Positions 16,454 to 26,622 of a stretch of 64,000 nucleotides of DNA are shown here, piece by piece (position 1 is the stretch's first letter; each line of letters begins with the position of its first letter). Under the pieces are notes generated by a model. That model saw only the letters and a list, made by a program, of their open reading frames with translations, had not been told where the DNA came from and ran no database searches. The stretch is from Planktotalea arctica (lineage in GTDB: Bacteria > Pseudomonadota > Alphaproteobacteria > Rhodobacterales > Rhodobacteraceae). Where the stretch lies: assembly GCF_002105285.1 (NCBI RefSeq), contig NZ_MUHR01000004.1, positions 30,048 through 94,047 on the forward strand, written 5' to 3'. The position numbers and the translations under genes were made by a program.

Positions 16454-17227
16454 ATGAACCTTAACGATTGGGCCGGACAAACCGCCATCGTCACAGGCGG
16501 TGCATCAGGACTTGGTGCAGCAACCGCCAGCGCGCTTTCGCATGCTGGCCTCAAAGTTGCGCTCTTTGATCTGAACGAAGAAAAGGGCGACGCCCATGCC
16601 AGCGCTTTGGGCGGTATCTTTTGCAAAGTCGATGTCTCCGACCCCGCGAGCGTCAAGGCAGGCATGGACAAGGTGCTTGCAGAGCTCGGCGCAGCGCGCG
16701 TCATGGTCAATTGTGCGGGCATCGGTCTAGCGGGCAAGACCGTCAGTCGCGGCGAAGCGCACGATTTCGAGATGTTCGACAAGACTATTCGCATCAACCT
16801 TATCGGCTCGTTCAACTGCGCCTCGCAAGCCGCTGCTCATATGCTCGCTCTCGACCCCATGCAGTCAGACGGCGCGCGCGGCGTCATCGTTAACACAGCT
16901 TCCGTTGCCGCCTTTGACGGGCAAATCGGCCAAATCGCCTATGCCGCCTCCAAGGGCGGCATCGTTGGGATGACCTTGCCCATGGCACGCGATCTAGCGG
17001 ACAAGGGTGTTCGTGTCTGCTCTATTGCGCCAGGTCTTTTCCTCACGCCCCTGCTGGAGAGCCTGCCAGAGGACGTTCAACAGTCCCTCGGCGCACAAGT
17101 TCCCTTCCCCTCCCGCCTTGGTCATCCAGCTGAATTTGGCAAATTGGTCTGCCACATCATCGACAACCCCATGCTCAACGGGGAGGTCATCCGCCTTGAC
17201 GGAGCAATCCGCATGGCACCGCGATAG
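16454..17227 (+). CDS. SDR-family dehydrogenase, 3-hydroxyacyl-CoA dehydrogenase type II-like
   Basis: The 257-residue classical short-chain dehydrogenase has a TGGASGLG cofactor site at residues 14-21, an NCAG motif, a serine in NTASVAAFDG and the catalytic Y163xxxK167 pair (YAASK). Segments such as VNTASVAAFDGQIGQIAYAA and the end GEVIRLDGAIRM resemble the HSD17B10/3-hydroxyacyl-CoA dehydrogenase group. The ATG at 16454 has GGGGAGA before it. It converges with puuD. A role in fatty or branched-chain acyl-CoA oxidation is likely but not proven. Confidence 0.8.
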   Translation: MNLNDWAGQTAIVTGGASGLGAATASALSHAGLKVALFDLNEEKGDAHASALGGIFCKVDVSDPASVKAGMDKVLAELGAARVMVNCAGIGLAGKTVSRGEAHDFEMFDKTIRINLIGSFNCASQAAAHMLALDPMQSDGARGVIVNTASVAAFDGQIGQIAYAASKGGIVGMTLPMARDLADKGVRVCSIAPGLFLTPLLESLPEDVQQSLGAQVPFPSRLGHPAEFGKLVCHIIDNPMLNGEVIRLDGAIRMAPR

Positions 17228-17259
17228 CACGTGACAAAGTAGGCTCTCTTGATGCAGAG

Positions 17260-17286
17260 GTTACGCTCGGTTTGTCAAACCGTAAC
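17260..17286. terminator. Hairpin between the convergent SDR and puuD genes
   Basis: GTTACG (17260-17265) pairs with CGTAAC (17281-17286), with an inner GTTT/AAAC pair. It lies between two convergent genes, which is where a shared terminator is expected. There is no clear T-run on either strand. Confidence 0.4.
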
Positions 17287-17329
17287 GTCTTTGCGATCTA
17301 CTCGCCCGTTCGCACCGCTCAACCAAACC

Positions 17330-18580
17330 TTAGCCCTCAACCGCTGCCACCTTCCCAGCGCCGCGGAACCAGCGCACGATTTTAGCGCGGTCTTCGTCGG
17401 GTAACTCTGTGATGTTGGCCGGCGGCATCGCGTGGCTAACGCCGGCTTGCAGATAAATCTCGCGCGCAGAGCGCACGATGTCGTAGCGCGTCTCAAGGAA
17501 AACGCCCTTAGGTGCCCAGCGGATGCCGTCCCAGCTTGGCTCGCGGGCGTGGCACATGGAGCAGCGGCCGAGAACGATGTTCTCGACCTCCTCGTATCCC
17601 GCCGAAGCTACCATCATTTCCTGATGATTTGAGAGCGGCTGCGCGTCAGCAACATCATAGTCCGCGCCCCACGTATTTGCGGTAGACAGCCATGCGATGA
17701 TGATCATCAGGATAACCGTCACAGCCCAGGTCCAGCTAGGCCCCTTACCCGTGGAATGCAGCGTATTGAAGTAATGACGGATCGTGACGCCCGTCAGGAA
17801 GATCAACGATGCGATGATCCAAGAGTACTCAGTCCCGAACGCCAAAGGATAGTGGTTGGACAACATCAGGAAAATCACAGGCAGCGTCAGGTAGTTGTTA
17901 TGCGTGCTGCGCAATTTGGCGATCTTGCCGTATTTCGCATCAGGCGTGCGCCCTGCTTTAAGGTCGGCCACGACGATACGCTGGTTCGGCATTATGATGA
18001 AAAACACATTCGCCGTCATGATCGTCGCGGTGAAGGCACCAAGGTGCAGCAAGGCTGCACGACCTGTGAAAATCTCGTTATAACCCCACGCCATGACCAC
18101 AAGGATCACAAAAAGCAGAACCATCAGCAGTGTCGGCGTTTCACCTAGCTTGGATTTGCACATGAAGTCATAGGCGATCCAACCGATCGTCAGCGAGCCT
18201 GCGGAAATCACGATCGCCATGAACACCGAAAGATCGGCCTTGGCCGGATCAATCAGGAACAACTCGGCCCCCGCCCAATAAACGATCATCAGCAAGGCCG
18301 CGCCAGAAACCCATGTGATATAGCTTTGCCATTTGTGCCAGATCAGATGTTCGGGCATGTTTTCGGGCGCCACTAGATATTTCTGGATGTGATAGAATCC
18401 GCCGCCGTGCACTTGCCATTCCTCACCGCTCGCGCCTGCGGGCATATTCGGGGCTTTCTTCAGACCAAGGTCCAAAGCGATAAAGAAGAAGGACGCGCCG
18501 ATCCACGCCATAGCGGTGATGACATGCAGCCAACGCACCACGAACGCGAGCCAGTCCCAAATGATTGCCAGATCGTACAT
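17330..18580 (-). CDS. puuD: PuuD, membrane urate hydroxylase with cytochrome c domain
   Basis: This is a 416-residue integral membrane protein with about eight to nine hydrophobic spans, followed by a cytochrome c-like tail with heme motif CSMCH at residues 340-344. This architecture is the PuuD type of urate hydroxylase, which oxidises urate to 5-hydroxyisourate and passes electrons to the respiratory chain, in place of soluble uricase. The N-terminus (WLHVITAMAWIGASFFFIALD) contains a conserved family segment. It is divergent from a LysR gene, and the next enzymes of the pathway are at 61.8-63.7 kb. Confidence 0.92.
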   Translation of the reverse strand: MYDLAIIWDWLAFVVRWLHVITAMAWIGASFFFIALDLGLKKAPNMPAGASGEEWQVHGGGFYHIQKYLVAPENMPEHLIWHKWQSYITWVSGAALLMIVYWAGAELFLIDPAKADLSVFMAIVISAGSLTIGWIAYDFMCKSKLGETPTLLMVLLFVILVVMAWGYNEIFTGRAALLHLGAFTATIMTANVFFIIMPNQRIVVADLKAGRTPDAKYGKIAKLRSTHNNYLTLPVIFLMLSNHYPLAFGTEYSWIIASLIFLTGVTIRHYFNTLHSTGKGPSWTWAVTVILMIIIAWLSTANTWGADYDVADAQPLSNHQEMMVASAGYEEVENIVLGRCSMCHAREPSWDGIRWAPKGVFLETRYDIVRSAREIYLQAGVSHAMPPANITELPDEDRAKIVRWFRGAGKVAAVEG

Positions 18581-18634
18581 TGATGATTTCTCCCTCTGTT
18601 AAGGCACAGACTATCCACTGGATTATTTTTCCGC

Positions 18635-18650
18635 TATAATTGGCATTATA
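18635..18650. promoter_or_regulatory. Palindrome TATAAT-TGGC-ATTATA in the puuD/lysR gap
   Basis: The arms TATAAT and ATTATA are exact inverted repeats around TGGC. The site fits a LysR-type T-N11-A box, and its TATAAT could also serve as a -10 element for the rightward lysR gene 26 bases on. This would allow autorepression and control of puuD by the same protein. Confidence 0.5.
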
Positions 18651-18676
18651 CAAAGAGTGTCAAAAAATTCCGCATA

Positions 18677-19582
18677 ATGTCATATTTTGATAACATCCGA
18701 ACCTTCGTGCGCATCTATGAGTTGGGCTCTATGTCCGCCGCTGCGCGCGATCAACGCATTTCGCCTGCAGTCACCTCTGCGCGTATCTCACAACTTGAGG
18801 GGCATTTGGGTGTGCGCCTGTTCCAACGAACTACGCGTAGCCTGACCCCGACCGAACAGGGACGCATCTTTTATGTGGGCGCATGTTCGGTTCTAGAGGC
18901 GGTCGAGGCCGCTGAAGCGGGCGTGGGCGATGCCACTGAAAACCCGCGCGGCACGCTGCATATCGCGGCCCCCCTCGGCGTGGGGCGCCGCCTGATTGCG
19001 CCCCATGTGCCAGAGTTCGCCGCGGAATATCCGCTAGTGGATGTGCGTCTGCGCATGACAGATCGCAAGATCGACCTGACCGCCGAAGGGCTCGACATCG
19101 CGTTCTTCCTTGGTCGCCCCGAGGATTCAAACATGCGCATCCGCAAGATCGCCGGTTGCGAACGCATGTTGTGCGCAAGCCCGTCTTATGTGGCCGAGCA
19201 TGGCCATCCCAAAAGCGGCGCAGACATTGATCGCGGCAAGCACAATTGCCTAAATTTGCGCTTCCCCGGCGCGACTGAATTCCAGTGGGAGTTGTCCACC
19301 GTAGACGGCCCACGCAAGTTCGACGTGCAAGGCCGGTTCGAGTGTGACGACAGCGATGTGTTGACCGATTGGGCGCTGCAAGGCGCCGGCATCGCGCTGC
19401 GTCCCGTGTTCGAGATCGCCCATCATCTAAAGTCAGGCGCTTTACTTGCCGTTGCCGAAGAAACACCGCCGCTACCTGTGCAAATGGCCTGCCTCTATAC
19501 ACACCGCCGCCACCAAGACCCCAAAGCACGTTTGTTCATGGAGTTCATGATCGAGCGGATGGAGGGGGCTGTTCGGGGGTGA
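18677..19582 (+). CDS. LysR-family transcriptional regulator
   Basis: The 301-residue protein has an N-terminal winged HTH (residues 1-60, with SMSAAARDQRISPAVTSARI as helix-turn-helix) and a LysR substrate domain of the pbp2_CrgA-like type. Divergent orientation next to puuD and the palindrome between them suggest it controls urate catabolism. The effector is not evident; urate or a downstream intermediate is a guess. Confidence 0.88.
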   Translation: MSYFDNIRTFVRIYELGSMSAAARDQRISPAVTSARISQLEGHLGVRLFQRTTRSLTPTEQGRIFYVGACSVLEAVEAAEAGVGDATENPRGTLHIAAPLGVGRRLIAPHVPEFAAEYPLVDVRLRMTDRKIDLTAEGLDIAFFLGRPEDSNMRIRKIAGCERMLCASPSYVAEHGHPKSGADIDRGKHNCLNLRFPGATEFQWELSTVDGPRKFDVQGRFECDDSDVLTDWALQGAGIALRPVFEIAHHLKSGALLAVAEETPPLPVQMACLYTHRRHQDPKARLFMEFMIERMEGAVRG

Positions 19583-20199
19583 TGTTAGTAAAGATGAGCC
19601 AACTCTTGTTACCACCCTAAAGAGAAACTAAGCCTAAAAATCAATTAAAAGGTGTTGTGCGGGGAAAAGTTGAAGATTGTCGCATTTCCCTACGAAAAAT
19701 GTTCACTGTAAACCGTTTTCAAAAAGTCCCATGGTGGTTGGGCAATATCGCAGATGTGGCTTGGGTTAAAATCAATCAAATCGCCCTTAGACAGATCTAA
19801 ATCTGTCGGCTTTCCCTGGGTCGTTATCTAGTATGCCACGGTAACGATCACCTAGGACAGAAATCACAATCACCCACATTCTATCAATGCCACGATCTAT
19901 GACAGTCCCGCTTTCACGCGTTTCAATATCAAACAAGATTCTCGCAGCCTCGCCTCTTAGCGAATTACGGCGGCCCGCCTATGACAGAATTTTGAATGTA
20001 TCGGGGCTTGTTTGGAGGCGTTGGACAGCGGAAACAAGCACCCACCCGTCTTCTTCTAATGTCGTAACCATAGTATATTTCCTAGACCTTCGTGCGAGAG
20101 ACTAGCCACTTGAAAACCTAAGTCAAAACCCAAAATCTGATAGGGCCTGATACGTTACCAAAGCCAGTTAAAAACCTAGGCTCACAAAAAATTCTGACA
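19583..20199. other. 617-bp gap without a convincing gene
   Basis: Short frames occur on both strands (for example 19887-20105 forward), but none has a good ribosome-binding site, recognisable domain or normal codon pattern. On the minus strand a longer frame is broken by a stop near 19980. The AT-rich part near 19640-19720 may be leftover intergenic sequence. The gap ends at the IS256-type element. Confidence 0.5.
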
Positions 20200-21582
20200 G
20201 AGTTATGCCCAAAAGTTGGTGATGGTTGCCATCAGGCGGCGTTTTGAAGTTGCTTGATCCCGTCCTTGAACTCAACCCCTTGAATGACTTCGGGCAGTCG
20301 GTTTGTGCCGCTGAGCTTTCGCCATTTCTTCTTGGCTGACATCATCAGCTTGAAGACCATGGCGAGGGCGGTTTTGCGGCTCAGGCAGCCCTTGGTTTTG
20401 CGTGTCCGATTGCGGACTGTGGCAAAGACATTTTCAATCGGGTTTGTCGTGCGGATGTGCTTCCAGTGTTCGGCTGGGAAGTCGTAGAACGTCGGCAGCA
20501 CGTCGCGATCCTTGGTCAGCTTCTTGACCGCCCGCTCGTATTTGACGCCGTAGGTTTCAACGAACAGATCGAAGGCCGCATTGGCCTCCTTCTTCGTCTT
20601 GGCCATCCAGATATCTTGCAGCGCTGCCTTGGCCTTTTCATGCAGGGGCTTTGGCGTCGCGCCGGTGATGTTAGCCATCTTGTGGACCCAGAAGCGCTGT
20701 TCTTTCGTCGTTGGATACACGTCCCGCAGCGCGGTCCAAAAGCCCAGAGCACCGTCCCCACAGGCCAGATCAGGCGCAATCCTCAGCCCCCGTTTCTTCA
20801 GGCCACGAAGAAGATCCCGCCAGCTGTCTGCGTTCTCGCGGAACCCGTCCATGATACCAAGAACATCCTTGTCCCCGTATTAATCTGCACCGATAATGAC
20901 CAACATACATTGACGATCATCGTCCAGACGCGGATTGAAGTAGACACCATCAGCCCAGATATAGACGTAGCCCTTTCCTGAGAGGTCACGCTTGCGCCAC
21001 GCTTCGTACTCGTCCCACCAAGTCGACTTCAGCCGCGTAATCGTGGAAGAGGACAGTCCATCAGCATCTGGCCCCACAAGCGAAGCCAGTGCCTCGCTGA
21101 AGTCGCCCGTCGAGATGCCCTTCAGATACAACCAGGGCAGAAGCTCTTCGACGGATTTGGCCTTGCGCAGATAGGGCGGCACCAACGAAGAGCTGAACCG
21201 GACCTTCGAGCCATCCGCATTTGCCCCACGGTCCCGCACCCGAGGAACCTGAACCGCAACCTTGCCAATCCCGGTCAAAACTTCGCGCTCTGGCAGAAAC
21301 CCGTGCCGTACCAGCCGCTGGCGACCTTCATCGTCCAGAAAATTGGCGTGCGACGCGATGAACTCGGAAACCTCCGCACGCACCGCCGTCGCCAGAAGCT
21401 CACGCGCACCCTGGCGCAGCACATCCGTCAGCGGATCAGGTGAAAAATCGCTTGGCCTCGCGAAGTCGATAACTGTATTCTCGGTCATGTGGCATATCCC
21501 TTTCTCAATGAGAATTGCGGCGCGTCAACAACGCCATGATATGCCGCCCATCCGGGCCGTCACCAACTTTCAGCTATAACTC
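20200..21582 (-). mobile_element. IS256-family element
   Basis: The ends are imperfect inverted repeats: GAGTTATGCCCAAAAGTTGG at 20200 onward, and a matching complement ending GCTATAACTC at 21582. The flanks TTCTGACA (20192-20199) and TTCTGAGC (21583-21590) share six of eight bases, consistent with an eroded 8-bp target duplication. The transposase inside is broken. Insertion cut the 3' end of the TetR gene. Confidence 0.85.
20232..21488 (-). pseudogene. IS256-family mutator-type transposase with one nonsense codon
   Basis: The N-terminal 202 residues (20880-21488, ending in YIWADGVYFNPRL and IIGAD) and the C-terminal 206 residues (20232-20852) are in one frame. They are separated only by TAA at 20880-20882 and nine codons. 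Restoring that codon gives a full transposase with DDE-type features (WADGVY, GDGALGFW, NPIENVFATVRNRTRKTKG). A single in-frame stop therefore inactivates it. Confidence 0.88.
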
Positions 21583-22169
21583 TTCTGAGCTCCCAATACC
21601 AATCCGCTTACATGCGCAGCATAGCTTTCACGTGCTGCTCTATCCGCGCTACTGTTCCACATATAAAACCAATTTAGCATTCCAAACACCGACATCGTCG
21701 TTGCGGTCAAACGGGCTTTGTCGCTCACCAAATGCGCGGGGGCTGCACCTTGCAAGATTCCGCTGAGTTGCCGCACCATATCCCTCTGATAGCCTTTCAA
21801 GACCTGTTGCTCGGCAGCCGCCAAAACTCCGATCCCTTCCGTCTGGATTTGATGCTCTGCATCCATGCCATCATAGGCCAAAAGCACTTCGGTAACGAAG
21901 CTCAAAAGCTGACTGGACGGCTCCAAATCGACCAAATCAAGGCCAACCAAACGATCTCGCAGAGCACTCAGATAGCTGTCCAGAATATCAAATAGCAGCG
22001 CATCTTTACTGTCATAGTAGTGGTAAATATTCGCCTTCGACACACCGCACGCCACCGCCACTTGCGCCATGGACGCACGGGCAATGCCAACCTCAGCAAA
22101 CACGCGCGCGGCTTCGCGCAGGATGTGCAGGCGCTTAGCGCCATGATCTTTCGCAATAGGGCGCGCCAT
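21570..22169 (-). CDS. TetR-family regulator of the paa genes, C-terminus altered by IS256
   Basis: The 199-residue TetR protein has an HTH at about residues 10-55 (ARASMAQVAVACGVSKANIYHYYDSKDALL). It is the last gene of paaI-paaK-tetR, 3 bases after paaK, so it probably represses phenylacetate genes with a phenylacetyl-CoA-type effector. Its last residues (SYS) and stop codon are read from the terminal repeat of the IS256-type element, so the native C-terminus is lost or replaced. It may still fold, since the change affects only the tail. Confidence 0.85.
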   Translation of the reverse strand: MARPIAKDHGAKRLHILREAARVFAEVGIARASMAQVAVACGVSKANIYHYYDSKDALLFDILDSYLSALRDRLVGLDLVDLEPSSQLLSFVTEVLLAYDGMDAEHQIQTEGIGVLAAAEQQVLKGYQRDMVRQLSGILQGAAPAHLVSDKARLTATTMSVFGMLNWFYMWNSSADRAARESYAAHVSGLVLGAQKSYS

Positions 22170-22172
22170 GTG

Positions 22173-23477
22173 CTAACCCCGATTATCCACAACGCGCACG
22201 GCCTTGCCCTGCGAGCGCGCGACAGAGCCAGGATCGCCAACGACTACCTCGGTCGAGACCCCAACCATATCCTTGATCCGCTTTGTCAGCATCCGCGCCG
22301 CTGCATCCTTTGCCGCCTCGCCGGACGCATCCGGCGTCATTTCGACCATAACGCGCATCGCATCCATGCGACCGGATTTATACAGCTCGATCTGGAAATA
22401 CGGGCCAAGGCCACCCGTCGCCATCACCTGTTCCTCGATTTGCGTCGGGAACACGTTCACGCCGCGCAAGATTATCATATCATCAGAGCGTCCTGTAATC
22501 TTGGCAATCCGCCGCATCGAACGTGCAGTGCCCGGCAAAAGCCGCGTCAGATCACGGGTGCGGTAACGGATGATCGGCATGCCTTCTTTTGTGAGCGTGG
22601 TAAAAACCAACTCGCCCTCTTCCCCATCATGCAGCACATCGCCCGTCACCGGATCAATGATCTCGGGGTAGAAATGATCCTCCCAAATGACAGGGCCGTC
22701 CTTTGTCTCAACACATTCGTTCGCAACCCCAGGCCCCATCACTTCGGACAGGCCGTAAATATCGACCGCATGCAAATCGAAAGCCTCTTCAATCTCTGTG
22801 CGCATGGCTTCGGTCCATGGCTCCGCGCCGAACACAGCCACTTCCAAAGAACTCTTGCGCGGGTCAAGGCCAGCTTTATGAAACGCCTCCAAAATGTTGA
22901 GCATATAGGAGGGCGTCACCATGATCCCGCGTGGCTTGAAATCATTGATCAGGCCAACCTGCTTGTCCGTTTGCCCCCCGCCCATAGGCACGACCGTGGC
23001 ACCCAAACGCTCTATCCCGTAATGCGCACCAAGGCCACCCGTGAACAGACCATAACCATAAGCGTTATGGATCATATCGCCCTTGCGCAGCCCCGCCGCA
23101 CGAAGGGATCGCGCGACCAGATCAGCCCAGTTAGAGATGTCATTGGCCGTATATCCCACCACCGTTGCCTTGCCCGTCGTGCCCGATGACGCATGGATAC
23201 GAGCGATCTGGTCTTGCGGCACGGCGAACATGCCAAAGGGGTAATTGTCGCGCAGATCATCCTTTACAGTGAAAGGAAATTCCGCCAGATCGGCCAGCGA
23301 TTGCATATTATCGGGATGCACCCCTGCCGCGTCAAACCGCGCGCGATACATCGGCACATTTTCATAGGCATGGCGCAGCGACCATTTCATCCGCTCCAAT
23401 TGCAGCGCAGAAATTTGGTCGCGGCTGGCAATCTCGATCGGGTCCAGAATGGCGGGGTCCGGTTTCAAATGGCTCAT
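22173..23477 (-). CDS. paaK: Phenylacetate-CoA ligase
   Basis: The product is a 434-residue AMP-forming ligase that activates phenylacetate to phenylacetyl-CoA, the first step of the paa pathway. The P-loop-like ATP motif is ASSGTTGKATVVGYT. The family signature YGLSEVMGPGVA, the RTRDLTRLLPG segment and ITGRSDDMIILRGVN near the C-terminus are present. The ATG at 23477 lies one base from the paaI stop. PaaABCDE and PaaG, F, H, J are not in the window. Confidence 0.93.
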   Translation of the reverse strand: MSHLKPDPAILDPIEIASRDQISALQLERMKWSLRHAYENVPMYRARFDAAGVHPDNMQSLADLAEFPFTVKDDLRDNYPFGMFAVPQDQIARIHASSGTTGKATVVGYTANDISNWADLVARSLRAAGLRKGDMIHNAYGYGLFTGGLGAHYGIERLGATVVPMGGGQTDKQVGLINDFKPRGIMVTPSYMLNILEAFHKAGLDPRKSSLEVAVFGAEPWTEAMRTEIEEAFDLHAVDIYGLSEVMGPGVANECVETKDGPVIWEDHFYPEIIDPVTGDVLHDGEEGELVFTTLTKEGMPIIRYRTRDLTRLLPGTARSMRRIAKITGRSDDMIILRGVNVFPTQIEEQVMATGGLGPYFQIELYKSGRMDAMRVMVEMTPDASGEAAKDAAARMLTKRIKDMVGVSTEVVVGDPGSVARSQGKAVRVVDNRG

Positions 23478-23478
23478 C

Positions 23479-23949
23479 CTAAATATCCTCGTCAAATAGC
23501 TGGCCTTTTATCGCCCGCGACAACCCGCGCATCTCTGCGATCAGCGTGCCGTCTTGATTGGTGACCCGCACATCGTAAATTCCGCTACGCCCCGTCAGCG
23601 ATACTTCGCGCGCATCGGCGTTCAGCACATCGCCTAGCTGACCGGGCGCGACGAAGGTAATCATGTTATTCTGCGCGACCGTGTTCTGGTTTCGCGAATT
23701 ACACGCGAAGGCAAACGCGCTGTCCGCAAGCGCAAAAATCACCCCACCGTGGCACATTCCATGTCCGTTGCAATGATGCTCTTGCACGTGAAGCGTCATG
23801 CGCGCGCGCGCCTCGTTAACCTCGCCAAGCTGCATCCCGATCCAGGGCGACGCACGATCATTGGCCCACATGGCCTTGCCGGCTTTCTCAGCTCTGTCTT
23901 GCGGTGTCATCATCCCCTCCCAAGGCGCGTGTTTCGATATGTCTTGCAT
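23479..23949 (-). CDS. paaI: PaaI hot-dog thioesterase
   Basis: This is a 156-residue hot-dog fold thioesterase (142-143 residues if the ATG at 23913 or 23910 is used). Those later starts sit next to GGGAGGGG and fit better than the first ATG. The family segment is HCNGHGMCHGGVIFALADSA. It releases CoA from dead-end phenylacetyl-CoA derivatives. It is divergent from paaZ, with 54 bases between them that must hold both promoters. Confidence 0.9.
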   Translation of the reverse strand: MQDISKHAPWEGMMTPQDRAEKAGKAMWANDRASPWIGMQLGEVNEARARMTLHVQEHHCNGHGMCHGGVIFALADSAFAFACNSRNQNTVAQNNMITFVAPGQLGDVLNADAREVSLTGRSGIYDVRVTNQDGTLIAEMRGLSRAIKGQLFDEDI

Positions 23950-24003
23950 AACCCGTCCAAGCGGTCAATTAATAACGAAACCCGTCAACCAAGGATCGAT
24001 GCC

Positions 24004-26022
24004 ATGACCCTGCTTCAGATTAACTCCTTTGCCGCAGGTGCCTGGGTCACCCCCAATGCGGGTGCGCGCCCTATCGAAAATGCAGTGACAGGCGAGGTGA
24101 TGGCAGAGGCCGGCAACGACAGTCTCGACGTCGCTGGTATGCTCTATCACGCGCGCAAAGTGGGCGGACCGAACCTACGCAAGCTGACGTTCCATGATCG
24201 TGCCCGCATGCTCAAGGCGCTCGCGGCGCATCTCGATAAATATAAACAAGCGCTTTATGATCTGTCTTTTGCCACAGGCGCAACGCAGGCCGATCACCTG
24301 ATTGATATCGACGGCGGCATTGGCACGATGTTCGTTTTCGCCTCTAAGGGGCGCCGTGAAATGCCTGACGGGCATGTGTATATTGATGGCGAAGTCGAGC
24401 AGCTATCGCGAAATGGCACATTCCTTGGCCAGCACATTTGCACATCGATGCAAGGCGTTGCCGTTCACATCAACGCCTTCAATTTCCCGGTTTGGGGTAT
24501 GCTGGAAAAACTGGCCCCCACCCTTTTGGCGGGGGTTCCTGCGATCGTGAAACCGGCGACAGCGACCTGCTATGTCACCGAGCTCGCCGTGCGTTTAATG
24601 CTTGATAGCGGCATCCTGCCGGAGGGTGCTTTGCAACTCGTGAGCGGTGGCATCGGTGACATGCTGGATCGGCTTACGCTGCAGGATATGGTCAGCTTTA
24701 CAGGCTCTGCACAGACCGCTCTCAAGCTGCGTTCAAACCCACATATTCTAAAGAACTCCATCCGATTTGTAGCCGAGCAGGACAGTCTGAATGCCTCTAT
24801 CCTTGGCCCTGATGCGGGGCCTGATACGCCCGAATTCGATCTCTTTATCAAAGAGGTCCAACGCGAAATGACGGCAAAAGCGGGCCAGAAATGCACCGCA
24901 ATTCGCCGCATTCTTGCGCCCGAGAGCCATGTTGAAGCCGTGATAGATGCACTGTCCGACCGCCTGTCCAAAACGGTGATTGGAGATCCTTCCAACCCCA
25001 AAACACGCATGGGCGCGCTGGTCTCGGGCGCGCAAAAACGCGATGTTCTGGCGAAGGCAGCAATTATCGGGACAGAGGCAACACAGGTCTATGGCAACAA
25101 TGACTTCCATGACCACAAGGGCGCGTTCCTTACTCCCATGGTCTTTCACTGCGAGAACCCCGATAGTGCCGAGCGCGTGCATGACACAGAAGCCTTCGGC
25201 CCTGTTTCCACCGTCATGGGCTACCGCGATCTAAGCCACGCCATAAGGTTAGTTAACAAGGGCCAAGGCTCGCTTGTCGCCTCCGTTATCACCCAGGATC
25301 CCGCCGTTGCGCGCGAAGTTGTGCTGGGCGCTGGCGCGTACCATGGTCGCCTCTATTTCAACAACCGCGATTCGATGAAGGAAAGCACCGGCCACGGTTC
25401 CCCTCTTCCCCATATGGTACATGGCGGCCCGGGGCGTGCTGGCGGCGGCGAGGAACTCGGCGGCGTGCGCGGCGTGATGCACTACATGCAAAGGACGGCG
25501 ATCCAAGGCAGCCCCGACATTCTGACAGCGATTGGCGGCACTTGGGTCGATGGCGCGATCGAAAAGCCTGCCCCAGCCCATCCATTCACGCGCACCTTCC
25601 ACGAAGTGCAGATTGGTGAAACCATCCACACCGATCCGCGTATCATCACACGCGACGACATCGAACATTTCGCCGATTTCACTGGAGATACCTTCTACGC
25701 GCATATGGACGAGGACGCCGCCATGCGGAACCCGTTTTTTCCGGGTCGCGTCGCCCATGGCTACCTACTGCTCAGCTTCGCAGCCGGCCTGTTCGTCGAG
25801 CCGAACGAGGGGCCGGTACTGGCCAACACCGGCCTTGATAGTTTGCGCTTCATGAAACCTGTGCAGGCAGGCGACACTATCAAAGTACGTCTGACGGTGA
25901 AAATGAAAACGCCGCGCAATGAAGAATATGGCGAGGTGCGCTGGCACGTCACACTCACCAATCAGGACGCTGAAAAAGTGGCGGAGTACGAGTTGCTCAC
26001 AATGAACGCCTACATGCGCTGA
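24004..26022 (+). CDS. paaZ: PaaZ, oxepin-CoA hydrolase/semialdehyde dehydrogenase
   Basis: The 672-residue bifunctional enzyme opens the oxepin-CoA ring and oxidises the semialdehyde in phenylacetate degradation. Residues 1-520 form an aldehyde dehydrogenase (catalytic C297 in [17 protein letters not shown] segment). Residues 535-672 form a MaoC-type hydratase ([35 protein letters not shown]). The ATG at 24004 with AAGGA upstream gives the usual family length; an upstream extension of the frame would overlap paaI. Confidence 0.95.
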   Translation: MTLLQINSFAAGAWVTPNAGARPIENAVTGEVMAEAGNDSLDVAGMLYHARKVGGPNLRKLTFHDRARMLKALAAHLDKYKQALYDLSFATGATQADHLIDIDGGIGTMFVFASKGRREMPDGHVYIDGEVEQLSRNGTFLGQHICTSMQGVAVHINAFNFPVWGMLEKLAPTLLAGVPAIVKPATATCYVTELAVRLMLDSGILPEGALQLVSGGIGDMLDRLTLQDMVSFTGSAQTALKLRSNPHILKNSIRFVAEQDSLNASILGPDAGPDTPEFDLFIKEVQREMTAKAGQKCTAIRRILAPESHVEAVIDALSDRLSKTVIGDPSNPKTRMGALVSGAQKRDVLAKAAIIGTEATQVYGNNDFHDHKGAFLTPMVFHCENPDSAERVHDTEAFGPVSTVMGYRDLSHAIRLVNKGQGSLVASVITQDPAVAREVVLGAGAYHGRLYFNNRDSMKESTGHGSPLPHMVHGGPGRAGGGEELGGVRGVMHYMQRTAIQGSPDILTAIGGTWVDGAIEKPAPAHPFTRTFHEVQIGETIHTDPRIITRDDIEHFADFTGDTFYAHMDEDAAMRNPFFPGRVAHGYLLLSFAAGLFVEPNEGPVLANTGLDSLRFMKPVQAGDTIKVRLTVKMKTPRNEEYGEVRWHVTLTNQDAEKVAEYELLTMNAYMR

Positions 26023-26028
26023 ACTGGC

Positions 26029-26622
26029 TTAGTTGAACTGAAACGTCAATTGCCGCTCTACTTTTAGATGCGGCAACGGCGCTCTCATACGTTCTTCCGC
26101 CAATAAAATGACTGTAGCGGAAGCACGCGCATCTTCGCCGGCGTCATGGTGATGAAACTCCAAACCCAGAACTTTTTTCAGATGAGCCAACCCGTGACCA
26201 CCCGCTCCTTTGAACTCAGGCCACGCTTTACGCGCGACCTGCACACTGTTCGTCCAATGCGATGTCACCATGCTCATCTCATAGCGCGCGCAAGCCGCCT
26301 CGAATGCGCGTTCATCAAAGCGGCTGTGCCGCGCCAAATGGTTATCTTCCAACACCGCATAGAGCGCACCATAGGCATCCGCAAAATTTGGAGCTTGCGT
26401 GACCATATCTGAAGTGATGCCATGGATTTGCGTGTTGAACGGATCAAACGGCCCTTCGGGGTTCACCAGTGTCGAGAATGTCTGTAACTGGTTGCGCACA
26501 TTTACAAAGCACAGACCAATTTGGCAAATACTTGCGTTTGATTTATTGGCCGTTTCGACATCAATCGCGATGAACCGAAACGGTCCATCGGGGATGGTTT
26601 GAAGATGTCGGAACCTATTCAC
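26029..26622 (-). CDS. DEDDh 3'-5' exonuclease, DnaQ-like
   Basis: The 197-residue single-domain exonuclease has motif I FIAIDVETA, an HGIT segment, an RFDERAF motif and HHDAGEDARASA as the His/Asp motif III. This matches stand-alone epsilon-like exonucleases. Its start overlaps maiA by 4 bases, so it is co-transcribed with the aromatic genes although the role (DNA or RNA trimming) is unrelated. Confidence 0.85.
   Translation of the reverse strand: MNRFRHLQTIPDGPFRFIAIDVETANKSNASICQIGLCFVNVRNQLQTFSTLVNPEGPFDPFNTQIHGITSDMVTQAPNFADAYGALYAVLEDNHLARHSRFDERAFEAACARYEMSMVTSHWTNSVQVARKAWPEFKGAGGHGLAHLKKVLGLEFHHHDAGEDARASATVILLAEERMRAPLPHLKVERQLTFQFN

Noticed and set aside
19887..20105. Small forward frame in the gap before the IS256 element
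   Set aside because: No ribosome-binding site, unusual composition, and the region shows no coding pattern on either strand.
22020..23189. 389-codon forward frame opposite paaK and tetR
   Set aside because: Rich in His/Arg from reading the complement of a GC-rich gene; paaK and tetR on the other strand have clear motifs.
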